Positions 47,763 through 61,500 of a stretch of DNA of 64,000 nt are shown here, piece after piece (within the stretch, counting starts at the first letter, position 1; each line of letters begins with the position of its first letter). The DNA is from Burhinus oedicnemus (taxonomy: Eukaryota > Chordata > Aves > Charadriiformes > Burhinidae). A model generated the notes under the pieces. It made no database searches and was not told the DNA's origin. It saw nothing but the letters and a program-made list of their open reading frames with translations. The stretch covers positions 3,307,777 to 3,371,776 of the forward strand of contig VFFE01007789.1 in the NCBI GenBank assembly GCA_008921705.1, in the 5' to 3' direction. Both the position numbers and the translations under genes were made by a program.

Positions 47763-50700
47763 ATGAGATCTCTTTCATGTGAGGTATTTTGATTACTACA
47801 TATAACATGCATTACATATTTATATTTTCAAATATTTGCCAGTTTCATAAACTAAACTTTTCATAAAACATTTATTGCATTTCTATTTATAATAGAGATT
47901 CCTATAAAGTAGGAAGTGGAAAGAAACAAGAGAGGTCAATGGAAGGGGAAAATCAGTCTGATACAAGTAAATGTAAGAAGAATAAAGGCTATTGTAGACA
48001 ACTGCTATCTGACCCAGAAATGTGTAAAATCAGGAGAGCAGAACTCCTTTTCCGAAGGCGTACAGTTGTATCTTTAGTCATGAATAGCTCCATGTGCAAA
48101 ACAGTGGTTACCAGGGCATATAATTTAAAAATCCAGCTTCCACAACAGATGGCTTTATTTACCATGTTTCAAAACTTTACGTGGGGGAATCTTCCACTGG
48201 AAGCACAGTTGTGCGTGCTGCAAAATAATCAGATCTGGGTCAAAAATCAGACTGCCCTAACACTTGGTGCCAGTGTTTATGTAAGATTGTCACAATCTGT
48301 CCAAAGCAGAAAACGATCCAAGTAATTAGTCGTATTTAGTGTGTGATGTTTTCCCACCTAAAATTGTGACTATGTCTCAACTAGAACATCCGTAAAGGAA
48401 CATGTTTCCAGTGCTGCTTTTTTCCCCTTGGTTCAATGCTTGCAGTGTGACTTTTGTAACACCCTTTCTTGCCGTAAAGACCTATTAACCATTCAATCTG
48501 TCGATCTTCTGATAAACTTTGGGAAATACAAAACCGTGTAAAAATCATGGTGTGCTGAAGAGTGGCTTGTGAATGGAAACACTGGAGAGCAGCTCTAGGA
48601 GACACTAGGGAGAAATGCTGTATTACAGCACAGGAAAACACTGCTTGATTCTCTTTCAATTTCCTTGCTAGTGAATGTCTCGGACCTAAGAAAGTACCAA
48701 GTATTTTTCTCTCACCGTGTTTTCACAGCTAAGAACACTGTTGACCAGTATGGCCAGAGGAGGTAAAAGGTGCAGTAGCAGGAGAGCAACCAAATAAGTA
48801 ATCAAAAGGAGACACTGGAGCACTGAAGGCAGGCTGGCTGGCGGTAAGCTCTGTTACAGTGATGGGGAGACATTGTTTTGTTTGGAGGAGAAAGTGGGCT
48901 TAATTAAAATGGAGATGTTTCTAGAGTTCACGAGCATCCTGCATTCATGACAGAACTGCTAAGAGCCGATCTCCCTTTAAAAAATCCTTTCCATGCCAAT
49001 TTCCATTTCTTTACATCCTGTTTATATGGTAACTAATAGTAGCTAGTTTAAAAAAAAATAAATCAGTAGCTAGTAAAAAAAAAAAAGTGGTTAGTTTATG
49101 GATACTGACGAGTTTTTGTTTAGGTTTGTTGTTTTTTGGTTTTGGTTGTTGTTTTTTTTTAAATTTGCCTAAATCCAGAAGTAGCTTCTAATGAAATTAA
49201 AGTCATAGACTCATTCCAGAGTGTGATTTGCTATTATTAGCAGTAGTAGGAGCAAATTTCCGTAGTGGTTCAATTGTAAGCCTGTCCTAAACTGCGTTTT
49301 CCTGTTGTGTGCTTCAGAGGAAAGTCATTAGTACAACGCAACTGCACTGGTCTTACTGGACTTCTCAGGCAGATTGTCAAACTGTGGACCCAGAACAGAA
49401 AAAAGGACACCACACTGGCAGATAAAATCACAGAGAGAATTGCAATGTTCTTCCACATTACTAGTTTCTGAACTGGCAAACAATCGTTAGCCTAGAACAA
49501 CAGCTAATTTTAAGTAGGAATGAACCAAACAAGAGTTTTATCAGTTTATTAACATAGCAAATTGCTTAAGGAAAGTAAAAAGAAAAGAAGTGATACCAGC
49601 ACTCTTATCTAAATATTCATTGCTGTTGTGCAAGAAACAGAAAAAAGGCTGCGCAATAGTGTTGCCTGTCTTAGGCTAGAAAAATTTATTTTATAGAGAC
49701 ATTCACTGAACAGCATAATCAGGATCTTGCGGGTCTTCAGAAAAAGAAATGACATTTTTAAATGTATTTTTTAGACATAAGTGTATGTTGCAAGGGCTGG
49801 CAGGCTGATTAATGTTACTTTGGGGTTTATGGTTTGGTTAGCTATAAATTCTAGGTGGCTGCGACTCCACTGAGGACCAGGGGGGTTATTTTTTTTTTTT
49901 TAATTGTGACATGAATTTCTGTGTCTGATTCTCTCATTTTTCTCATACCAAAAGTTTGTTAATTCGCTGATTTTTGCACTGCTGACTGTCCAAGCTGTGC
50001 CTGACTCCACTGAACGAGTCTGGTATCTTGGCTCCATTAAACCAAGTGGCAAGCTGACTTTTCAGTGAGAGAAGGATTTCATGTGTTCACAGCAGATGTT
50101 GTAAGTTGCCTCGAGGGCAGTCTCACTAAAAAAACAAGAGAATACGACAAAGTTTCTAATTGATGCATATCAATAGGCTGGAAGCTTATGCAGAGTTTGA
50201 ATGTGCTGTGGAGGTTATTTTGCAACATATCAAAGTCAAAAGTTGCTAATTCAACAGTTTCTATAATGATTTCCAAAGAAAGAGATCTAGAAACCAGGAA
50301 AATACATGGGTTAAGTGCTGTGCAAATTGTATGTCTTTTGACATGAGCCAGCTCCTTTGAAGTGATAATTTAGAGAATTTCTGTCTTTACTCCGTAAATT
50401 TAAGCATAATTTCTTGTTAATAGGCAGCTAAAGCACTCTGATGGTGATAGATTTTTGAGATAAGATATTTGATAGAAGTTCTAAAACTGAATAGCCCTTT
50501 TCTTTTTTAATTTTGGGTAACTATGCATAACAAATTTGTTTTTAGGAAGCCTTGGAGACCACCAACGAAACCTAATTTTCTGATGAGGAAAAATAAAAAA
50601 TATTAGTTGTCTATTTCTAAAGGGGCAGACAACCTGGTTAATTGATATTATGGCCAAAATACTTTGTGTTTTCCTCCACCAAAATAGTGGATGAAATTGG

Positions 50701-53136
50701 AGGGGGGAAAAAAAGGAGGTGGAAGAAAGGAGAGAAGAGGACACTACTTTTTCATGTCTCTAACAATACCATTTATTTTGCTTTTGAAATTTTTTCTGAC
50801 AGCAGTATTCTCTCTTCAAGGAAGTAAAGGTACTTAAATTATTCCTGTGTGTGGTTTTTCTATTAATACCACTTGCAAGCAGATTTCCTACTGAGTTTGG
50901 TTCTGTGTCTTTCCCTGGCCACATCTGCCGATTGTGCGAAAGCATATGTGCAAGATTAGTGACATTGAAGAAAGGCAGTAAACTGACACCACATTAATTC
51001 TCCATAGCCAAGCTGTAAGTACCGTGTACGGAGCAGTGACCCTTCTCCTGTCAGTGGTGTCTTTGAAGGGCGGGCTGCTAGGCAGTGGGATCTTAGCACT
51101 GTACCTGCAAAGTCTGAAAGAACCTCTGCACATCTGGGTCTGCAATAATGACCTAAGAGACCAGGATTGCACAAGTGAGTTGAAATTTCTGCTGTGCGGG
51201 CTTTGGTAGGAGTTAAAGCAGCACCAAGTAAAATGCAAGTTTAGTTTGTTGAAAAAAGTAATCAATGTGATTGTGAAAGTAGTCATAGAAAGGACCCTTG
51301 TGAAGCCCCTTATTTATGTTCAGAGCATTAACCAACATCGTGTACCAGGCCCTCCAGAAAGTTGCTAGATACTGAACGTTGCTACAGTGATATCAAATTT
51401 ATACTAGATCCTAGGAAAAGCAAGAGAGTGAGATTATGTTTTCATGAGTTCTGTGTCAAAACCAAAAGGCTGCTCTTGATTTCCTGGGTCTTTTTTGGAT
51501 ACTGATTAACAATTGATTAAATAAGAGGCTCAGTGTTATCTTATTATCTCATTATCTCATTAATAGTTTTTTCAGAAGTACAGAATTTTGTTTGACATTG
51601 GCATTGTGCCCATGGACATAAAAATTCAGAAGAAATTTTAGTGACTTAAAATCATTAAGCTAACATCTGAGAGTCCTACGGGAGGTGCTTGACAGTTTGA
51701 GATGTGCTGATAGTGATGGATAACCACGTACCAGGCTGCCTGGAGTGAATTATCACTCTCTCAGAGAAATCACGGTTAGCTGAAGGTGAGCATGGAAAGT
51801 CAAGTCCCTGTGGATGGGTTCAGCCCTCCTTCTCGGTGGAAGTATAGCCGCCTGCTGGGGAGTGGGAAGTCCTGTCCTACCTGCTGGAACTTTCCTTCAA
51901 AGAATGGCGTTTTGCCTTTCCATGACCTGGTGCTGAGCTGTTAATTAGACATCAAAAAGGGCAGATATTTTTAGGCTGTTATGGTTAATCCTAACAGCAA
52001 CACGGAGCTAAGGCAAAAAAAAAGCTGAGTTGGCTGTGTATTGAATGGATGTGACACCAAACATGTCTGCCTGTAATTAGGAAGGTATATAGACCAACAG
52101 TTGGTTTTTTCAGTCTAACACATCATTTACAAGAAACAAGCTTTGTTTTAAAAGAAAAAGAGAGAAGACAAACTTAAACATTAAAATTGTTTTCAGTCAT
52201 TAAAGTTACATAGTTCTCACTCCAGAACCTTTGATCATGTATAATCCTGTTGAAAGGCTGACTTGTAATCAGCCTCACATACATTATGTTGCAATCCTGT
52301 GGCACTAGTGCATGACAGAATTTTATTTTCCATTAGTTCACTCTTTGCTGGAAATATAAACACTCTATATGCTTAATAGTCCAAAAAATGAATCTTATTG
52401 CTTTTTAAAATTGCCTGTTAATGAGAATTTTGCTTGCTATTAAAAAAAACCCTAAGTGCCTTAGGACCGTCTTTTGAATGCTGACATACCTATTTTCAAC
52501 ACCAACAGTGTTGAACAATCAAAACAAAATCATCCCAGACACTGCTTTTAGTAAAAGCAACGATGTTTTTTAAGTGATCAAAATGGATGTTTATAGCATC
52601 TGTGGAACCAGGGCTGATTTTAAAATAGCTTTTCACTGAACTATGAACAATTTCATATCTACTCCAGTGCAGCAGTGATGGCTGTGCAAACACATATGTG
52701 GAACAAAGACAGTTATTTTCTAAGGAAAAAGCCCACTGTTCTAAAAAGGCTGTTTTTAAGTAGGGAAAAAAAAAAAGATGGTAGGAAAGGTTGCATTGAC
52801 CCAAGTCATAGAATCCATGCAAATACTCAAGAAGTGAAAGGTAGAAATAGACATCACTTTGCTTTCTCTTCTGAGCTTGAGCAGGGTCTGATTTTCTGTA
52901 GCACCCGTAGACCTCAGTTGGAATTAAGGGTGGCTGTTGTTTCTAAAAATCAGGGCCGCACATTATAACTCTCATCACAGACCGGTTGAAACAGCATACT
53001 TTCATTGCCAAACAGCCCATATCTGATAGGATAGAGACTGTCGGTGGAAGCAAAACAAAGTGAAGCGAAGGATGATTGGAAAAATTCCAGCACATTGCGT
53101 GTACTGTTAATTTGGTGGTCAGTATATGTGACACCC
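47763..53136. other. Single-copy DNA, no gene recognised
   Basis: No recognised gene. A 128-codon plus-strand frame at 47939-48325 follows the LTR closely but shows no retroviral or host motif I recognise and no splice context. A GT-rich tract lies at 49112-49164. CTCTCTCAG|AGAAATC with AAG|GTGAGC (about 51764-51786) forms an exon-like 22-nt unit that is probably fortuitous. Confidence 0.5.
49112..49164 (+). repeat. T/GT-rich low-complexity tract
   Basis: TTTTTGTTTAGGTTTGTTG-TTTTTTGG-TTTTGG-TTGTTG followed by T9. It has weaker G runs than the tracts at 22.5 and 31.1 kb but the same plus-strand bias. Confidence 0.7.
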
Positions 53137-53583
53137 TGAAGGTGCTGGAGCATGTCCAGAGAAGGGCAATGAAGCTGGTGAAGGGCCTAGAGAACAAGCC
53201 TTATGAGGAGCGGCTGAGGGAACTGGGGTTGTTTAGCCTGGAGAAAAGGAGGCTGAGGGGAGACCTTATCACTCTCTACAACTACCTGAAAGGAGGTTGT
53301 AGTGAGGTGGGGGTTGGTCTCTTCTCCCAAGTAACAAGTGATAGGACAAGTTGCGCCAGGGGAGGTTTAGATTGGATATTAGGAAAAATTTCTTCACTGA
53401 AAGGGTTGTAAAGCATTGGGACAGGCTGCCCAGGGAAGTGGTGGAGTCACCATCCTTGGAGGTATTTAAAAGTCAGGTAGATGTGGTGCTGAGGGACATG
53501 GTTTAGTAGTAACTTGGCAGTGCTAGGTTAACAGTCGGACTTAATGATCCTCTTCCAACCAAAATGGTTCTGTGATTCTGTGA
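53137..53583 (+). mobile_element. CR1 LINE 3' portion (about 450 bp)
   Basis: Starts in the ORF2 C-terminal region (AAGGTGCTGGAGCATGTCCAG, residues [17 protein letters not shown]) and stays in one frame to about 53340, giving a 111-codon frame that includes upstream non-CR1 codons. It then passes through AAAAATTTCTTCACTGAAAGG and GGACAGGCTGCCCAGGGAAG to GGTTCTGTGATTCTGTGAC, the octamer terminus in its TTCTGTG variant. It resembles the 3' part of the 17974-20870 copy (same [15 protein letters not shown] block), so both belong to a similar CR1 subfamily. Confidence 0.95.
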
Positions 53584-56500
53584 CACTGACAGGGTCTGGC
53601 AGAGCTGTTGGCACTTGGAGGAAGAATCAAATGATTCTTTCATTGCCTTTCATTCACATCACAAACCCAGGAGAGGGGCACTCTTGACTGCAAGAGAGGG
53701 CTGAACACATGCTTGTGTGTGGGAAAGACTCCTGTGAATCCCAGTTTACCTGGCTCTGCCAGCAGAGAGGAGATGTTTGTAAGGGCTTCTGTAAGGTAAT
53801 GAACCACTTAATTAGCAATAACTATGAGTGACACTGTGCACTCTGAGGAAAGAATGGAATTCATACTGTTGTCAGTTTTACAGAATATGAACTAAACCTG
53901 GGTTATCCTACCTGCAGTTTTTCATGTAAATTAAAAAAAGGCTTACTAAATTAATGGTCCTATTTTCCATCATAGTGGGAAAAAGAGATCATATGCACAT
54001 GGGTACACTCAAACATAAAGTGTGATTAAGTAATCTTTGTCAGAAATAATATTTTCATTATATTCTGGTAGGATACAGAAATACCACATCTAAAAATATT
54101 TCATTTTATCCTTCTGATGTCCTATGGTGGTGTTCTGAGAGGGAGCTAGAGAGCTATAGACAGCCATGGGTATTTTTGTGATTATTAATGTTCTAATTCT
54201 GTGTTAAAATAGAAAAATAAAAACAGGAACAGAAATTAAATTTGGAGGGGAGGGGGAAGGTTTACCTCCACTCAGTTGTAAGTAAAAATATATTCACATC
54301 ACAAAACCTTCTTTGATGCCAGCAGATGTAGTAACTGATAGAAAGGTGTCTGGTGGACAGCTCAGAAGGGAAGTCATGGGCTGAGTGGGTCTGATTAATG
54401 GTTTGAGATGACATACTTCCAAAATGATCACTTCTGTTCCTAGCTGAAGCATCTTAACAGGCAGGTATCTAACACTGTTTTGGCCCCTGCAGTGTTACAT
54501 TTTGTCTCCAGGGCTGTCAATCTGGCATGCTTCATAAGTAGTTAATTGTGATGAAGGATGCAGGGGGAGATAAAAAAAATCTCCTGCATTTATCACTTGA
54601 TAATGCATTTTAGTTCTTTGGCAGCATATTGGGATACTTTTTTTTACAGGCATTTGCATTTATTTTGTAACAAGGCTTTCTTTTCTTAAATCAATACTGG
54701 GCAAAAGAATAGAAATAAAACATTTTTTGAAACTCACTTATGTGGAAAAAAAACAGTCTGGGGAAAAAAAAAATCTGCAGGCAAATGTATCATCTACTTT
54801 CCTTCTGCCAAAACCTGCTGAAGGTATTGTACATAGCTAACTAGTTGCTTACAAGAAAGGAGTATTTTTTTTATTTTATTTGTTTACTCCTGTTCCCATG
54901 ATGCTGGCTTGGTTGTTTGTCTGAAAGGGGAAGCTAACAAAGGAAAAATGATATTAAAGAAAACAATGTTTTCTTTATTATTGTTTATACTGAAAACTGA
55001 AAATAAATTTAAAATAATGCAACATAAAACTATGTTGTTTTTTAAAAAAAGTTCACTGAAGCTGCATTTGTAATGAAATGTCCTGGGTTTTTGCACAGCC
55101 AGTGAAGTCCTATATGAAACATCTGGTAATGTACCTATTGGAGATGGCCAGGTATAATTTAGGAAACCGTATATTCCCAGCATACCACTGGGAATAGTGT
55201 AAAGAAATTCTTTCATGGTTTAATTTCCAGCGTATCTTCTTGTACAAATGGTGCACTACTGCATTATGTATAAAAATATATTTTTTCCCTGCAAGCAATC
55301 ACCGCAAAACCGTAACTATACATAAATAAATAGCCGCAGAAGGGCTTGCCTCTGAGGCTGTATTTTCTGATACTCAAAAATACATTCTCATGCTCTTTTG
55401 TTAGATCTCTAATTTCATCATGCACCTAAAAAATATGGGGAAAGGGACCAAGCCAGGTCCTCATACATTAGGAAACCCATACATGAACTCCACAGCACAT
55501 GAAATGAATGGCTCAGAAAGTCACTAGGAAGGTGCCTAGTCACTAACACTTCATTTGTTGTACTAGCATTTGATACCAATTCATGTGTATCAGGCATGAA
55601 TTGTAACTACAGTGTAAGCTTCTTTACTGCACTGCTTGATATTTTGTCCTCAATACCACAATTTAGTTTAAAAACTGAACCAAAAATTAAATCAGTTCAA
55701 TCTGAAACAAATATATTTGATCCATTTTCCTTGCTTAAGCAAAAAGGCCATTTGCACACAAAATATTTTAGTTGATCTGGAACAAAGCAGACTGCTATCA
55801 AAGACTGAAATGTAAGATTAGATTTCACAAAACAGCAGGAGGAGGAACCACTGCCACCTCTTTCATCATTTGATAGCTCACACTATAAATCTTCAATCTC
55901 ATCTCCCACAAGATGTGAAGCTATTTGTCTAAATTTCCAGGCATTCTGGGAGGAGGACGATGAGGGAACTAGGCGGAAGAAGGGCTCTTAAACTCTTTTG
56001 TAGTCATCGGTGAACTTGCTATGAATAGTTCAATGCCTTCGCTAGGACAAGTGGAGCAGATGCTGGCTGGGCTCAGCTGCCCCGTGAGTGAACTGGTTGC
56101 TGTGCTTGAGAGCTGTAACCCTTTGCGCTCTGCCTGTGCACAAGGGGCCACTTGCGAGGTGGGGACACCCCAGCCCCTCATTCTGAACCCCTCTCTGGTA
56201 CCTCAGAAATGCAGAAAGGGCAAAACAAAGTCCTGTCAGACAGGGGGTGCCTATAGCTTATGACCCTAAGAGGTGTACTCAAGCCCTGCTCTGAACCAAG
56301 CCAAGAATTTTATTTTCTTTCAGTGGAAAACTGTTTTTTTGTCCATTGTACAATTATGACCACAAATTGATGTATGATAGAAACTGCAGACATCAAGGAG
56401 GGAAGATAAGCCCTGTATTAAAAGAGTTTACAATAACTTTGCTCATCTGCTATACTGGTGTCTGGAATAAAGATAAAGGTACCAAGTATTAAAGACTTAA

Positions 56501-58389
56501 GAGTCTGAAATAATGAGGAAAAATATGTCTCCCTGGTATCTGGAGCCCTGTTTATAAGGGTAAGGAAATTGAAATCTGTGTGCTGAATTCTGTCCTTGTA
56601 ACCTGGTTGTCTAATAACGTCCTGTAGCACTGTAAAGTGGTACAGATGTTACTAAGCTGGAACTTCAGATTAAAAATATGTACAATATGAGGAGAGACTA
56701 TACAAATTGAAACTACATCATCTTAAAATGACCTAAGGAAGAAGGCAGTGATGTAATTAAAGTACTTCAATTTTTGAATAGAATAAATGAGGTCAACGAA
56801 AGTTGCTATGTTCACTGCAAAAAAAAAAAAGCATTTAATTGTTAATTAAAAAAAAAAAATCAGACCAGTTGTTTCTAAGTACTTTTTCATGTACAGAATT
56901 ATAGTGAAATAGTAGCCTTACCAAAAAAATTACTAGCTCATTCAAGAAAGAATGAAAAAGAAAACACACAGACAATAGGCTATAGAAAGAACCTAGGTGT
57001 ATTATTTTTAGATGCCTGAATTACATCCATTACAAAAAGGCTTTTCCAGATCTTACTCTGCCTTTAGTTTCCATAAATTAATAACACACATTCTGGCAGA
57101 AATAAAACTATATTGCACACTTGCCTCAGAAAACATAGGTAAAACTTGTCTCTTCAGCCACACAAATCCAGGCTGTCAGTATACCGGCTCTAATAAAAGT
57201 CTGTGAAAACAGATGTTTTTTTCAAGCATTCCTGTCTACTTTACATTAAAGTCATATAATGCCATTAATGTCCACTTATTAAGGTTTAGAAGACTAGATA
57301 CAGTCTTTTCCAGAAGCGATAGCAGTTTCCATGAGAACAGTGTAATTTTCAGTACAGAAGAAAGAACAAATCAGTGCTTTAATGACAGAGTAGATATTGA
57401 GATTAAATGCAGTGGGTTAGCAAAACCTGCTTGGATTTTGAAAGGATAGTGCATGAACTGAGATGTTTGAGTAGAGTGGACTTTCTCTGACTTGCTTATT
57501 GTCCCTGCATCGAGCATCAGAAAATGTTCCCTTTGGCTCACATGCTCTTCTTTGTACATCTATTACCCAACAGAAACACTAAACAACAAATTCAGCACAT
57601 ACTAAACAACATCAAACACCATTCAACAACTGTGTTATCTAACCATAGATCAGCATCTTCCGTGCAGTTACGTCATGTAAGAAAGGAAGCGATGCCAGTG
57701 GCATCTTCTTTATGTAACTCACTTTGGATCTTTCCCAAGGTCAAGAATTCTTGTCAGTCATACTTCACAGAATGGACAGTACTACTTCTTCCAAGAGTTT
57801 GGATCCTATGGTCGAGACGGACGACTGATCCCACACTGTAGCATTGCCTCTGTCATTGTTGGCCTTCCCTATCATGCCCAACACCGCTGAAATACAGAGA
57901 ATTTTCAAATGACAACTAACTCCCTCGAGCCCTCCTTTGAAAAGGAGTCCTCTTTCCCAAGATTAGCCATGATATTCTGACATGCAGAATACTTCACTTG
58001 GCGTACACATAGTGCATATATTAGTATTTATGCCAAAAGAAAAATTCAAACTATTCATTTGAAAATTATGTTCTTAAACTTTCCAATTTTCCCTCAGAGA
58101 TGCAAGCCAAAATGTTCTGTTGCCTGAAGGAGATCAAGAACATCACTGTGATTTCTTTGTTTTATTCCTCTAAACAATTGCCGTCTGACAAGTTTTAAAA
58201 GTAATTTCAAACAGAACCTGAATACCCAAAGGCACAGCTGTATTACTGTGCCACAGAGCTGTGCTCAGGCCATGCCTTTGCACACTACTAACTAGACTGT
58301 TTCGGCAGCTCCCATGTCAGGAAAAAGTGAGCATTTCTTCGGTACGTGACTGATACCTTGTCCAAAAAGTTTCACCACAGTGTAACTGT
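53584..58389. other. Single-copy DNA, no gene recognised
   Basis: Mostly AT-rich. A GC-richer block at 55960-56265 has an 80-codon frame without recognisable motif. Poly(A) stretches occur at 56820-56832 and 56848-56860. Confidence 0.5.
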
Positions 58390-58533
58390 TGTGGAGTCTC
58401 CATCACTGGAGATACTCAAAAGCCATCTGGACATGGTCCTGGGTGGCCGGCTCTAGGTGGCCCTGCTTGAGCCGGGGAGTTAGACAACAGGACCTCCAGA
58501 AGTCTCTTCCAGCCTCAACCATTCTGTGATTCA
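58390..58533 (+). mobile_element. Divergent CR1 LINE 3' tail (about 145 bp)
   Basis: TGTGGAGTCTCCATCACTGGAGATACTCAAAAGCC, CTGGACATGGTCCTGGGT, a GGTGGCCCTGCTTGAGC-type segment and CTCTTCCAGCCTCAACCATTCTGTGATTCAG follow the CR1 3' end order with the octamer terminus. The central GGCCCTGCTTGAGC block differs from the other tails here and marks another CR1 subfamily. Confidence 0.92.
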
Positions 58534-61500
58534 GTATAATTATTAAAGGCTTAATAGGCTTCAGTAGGCTACATGAGGTATTTTCTACTGGATTTTCTGA
58601 CTATATATTGTATGTTTTTTCATTTATCAGGCCTTAGCCTGTGCCTTTCTTCTCCATTTGAATCTTCATGATTGTACCTGGGCTGTCTGCAAGACACGTT
58701 TGGGTTGTATAAATGAAACTATTCAGCAGATTGAGACTATTTGAAATTTAAGATTCCCCATATGCAGCTTGGTACCTTGACTCCTTGAGTGGTAATTTTA
58801 AAGTAATTATTCTGACAGATATTATTCTTCAGGTTTCTTTGTGATATTTTGCTCTGTGTAAGCAATTTCCCCTTTATTTACAATATTTTATTGAAACTTG
58901 CTAAGAACAGCAAGAAGCCAAACAATAATAAAGGTCTAGTGGTACCAGTACATACAGTTACAGGAACTGATTATCTGCCACCTGACCCTTAAATGGGATG
59001 TTTTTCTAGCTCTCCTGAAGAATCAAAAACCTTCCCTTTGCCTACCAAAGCAACTTGCTGAACAAGGATTTCCAAAACAATTAAGATTTGATGATAAAAA
59101 AAATAAATCTAAATTCATATAATCAACAACTAAGGAAGGACTATATTCTGATTCTCTATATGAATACCTGCTAATTAAAGATGAAAGGCTGATAATATGG
59201 CTTTCAAGTAGGCACTGGGAACATGATCTACTTTCTCAGCAATCCTTCAAGAAAATATAATGTCCACATTTGCTGTTGCATCTGTCAAATGTGCCGTAAA
59301 TATGAGCCCCTCACTCTCGATTGCCTTCGTCATGTTGTGTTGCAGGAATGCAATGCAATGTGACCTTTCTGATGCAGCATGGCAGAGCAACAATCAGTTC
59401 AACACATCTTGAGCAAGTAGCTTTTGAAAACAGGAAAGCAAACATGCGGGCCAAAGGAAAGCCATGAACTAGCAGTGATTCTTTCCCAGGGTCCAAAATG
59501 TTTCTGGTCAGATGAAAACTGAATCACTGGCGCTGTTTTCTTGCGCTCAAGTAACTGATTTTATCTAAACGACATTACACGGTCCTACAGGAATTGGAAG
59601 GGTGAAAGCAGGAGGCAACTTGAAAAAAAAAAAATATAGGTTTTTCAGGGTAGGGTTTATTGCTTTGTTCTACACCATTAGTTATATCTATCATGCATCT
59701 GATCTGACAGTTTTCTAGTGCTTTTTGTCTTTAACGAATCCTTTCCCTGGGAGGGAGGAAAGAGAAATTAAAAACTTGCCAGGGTTAAAACTCAGGAGGA
59801 GAACTCCCTTGTCAGGATAATTTTTTTTTAAAGTCTATACAGTTGCTGACCACGATTTTCAAAGTGAAAATTTGTATCTAGAACTAGGACCCTAACCTCA
59901 CACTTCAGAAACTTAAATAAGAGGCTTGATGTAGTGCTGAGGACCTAGTAATCCCAGAAATGCCAGAGAACTGCTGAATGCTATGCAATTTGAAAAATCA
60001 AGCCAGCTCACTGCAGATACTACATTTCCAGGTTTTTATGACGAGATAGTTGTTGAAAATTCTCTGATTAGTTGGAGAATAGAGCTCTAGTTATCTTACA
60101 GGAGGAAAAGGAAAATGGATAATTTAGATTTAGATGCTAAAACTGAGGTCTAGGAAAACTTGCTTCCCACCTAACTCTCAATCTGTCTAAGTTTTGAAAC
60201 TTCACCTGTAAAATGGTAATAACGTTTTTTACTACCTTTTCTGCTACGCTCAGAAGGTCTCCAGAGGCCCAATTCCCTTACTATGTTTGTGAAATTTATA
60301 CGCCCAGACACTCTTTCAGTGTACACCAGAATAATATAACACCAAGTTAGGGAACACAGACTAGTGCTAAATGCCTACTTCTTAAAAATCAGACCTGACT
60401 ATTAGAATAAAAATCCATCTTAGTTCATCATTTCCTTAGCCCTACCTCTCCCCCTCCCTGCAGTCTGTCTTTGTTGGGTGCTAAGGCCCTCAGAACCACA
60501 CTTGTAGGTTTCCCCTGGGATGTAGATTATCCTGCCTTCTTCCACCTACACAAATAATAAGTGAAATAATGTGAAATAATGTGTGTCTGTGATTTTTGGT
60601 GAAAGGGTGGCTGTGGGCTTTGGTTCCTTCGTTTGTTTTAGGACCTTAGAATTGAGGAAAATTTAACATGTGGACCTGGCTGAGCACCTTCCTAGTGTAC
60701 CACAGAAAGGTCCTGTCTCAACAAGTTTTGAGCTTATTGATTTACAGGAGAGATTTTAGGCTTCTTAACTCTCCTCCCAAATGTGCCATCTATTAGTAGG
60801 AAGCTTGACGATCAGCAGGCTCCTGCCCTATAACTTTGATTTAAGTATATCTCCCTCATCTGTGCTCCACCTCTACTGAAGAACAGCGTGGGAGCTGCCG
60901 AGCACCATTGCCAGACTCCTGGTTTGCAAAGCACACGAGTTAGCACAGGCGGCAGTCACTCTTAATGAGAGTTTGCACTTCTTCCACGCACCTTGAAGCC
61001 TTGTTTTTGAAGCATCTAGCATCAACCTTCTGTAGTTGACCCTTGCGGTATTTAACAAGTATCTTTTGTTTCAGCAGCTTCTCTGCTAATCCCACACTTG
61101 CGCGAAATTGTTGTTGACGAGGTGAGACCCTTTGTGGAGCTGCCTGCTGCAGAGGACCTTTAGCTTAAATGAAAATGACAGCACTTCAGCAAGGCCTAAC
61201 GTAAATTCTTTGACAGAACATAGATTCACAAAGAGAAGTAATTCTTGCCGCTGTCATAAAACGTTGCTTTTTTCAGACCTCAGTACCGTATGGCACCGTC
61301 GTGAATGGAGCAATTGCTAGCACCATCTGCCGGTAATCGCGTTGAAGTGAAAAACTAGAGGGGTTTTTATTTCCTTAAAGTCGATGTCAAAAAAAAAGAA
61401 AAAAAAGATATAATCATCTTTCAGATGTGCACTAGTCAGTATCACACTAATGACAGCTCTCCAGGAGCCTGAAGAATGAAATACAAGGTAAAACCTATTT

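Noticed and set aside
47939..48325. 128-codon plus-strand frame just after the solo LTR
   Set aside because: Looked like a possible retroviral remnant because of position, but no Gag, Pol or Env motif is visible and it lies outside the candidate LTR boundary with no primer-binding site between.
51543..51558. Tandem ATTATCTC duplication
   Set aside because: Eight-base slippage repeat, too short to be informative.
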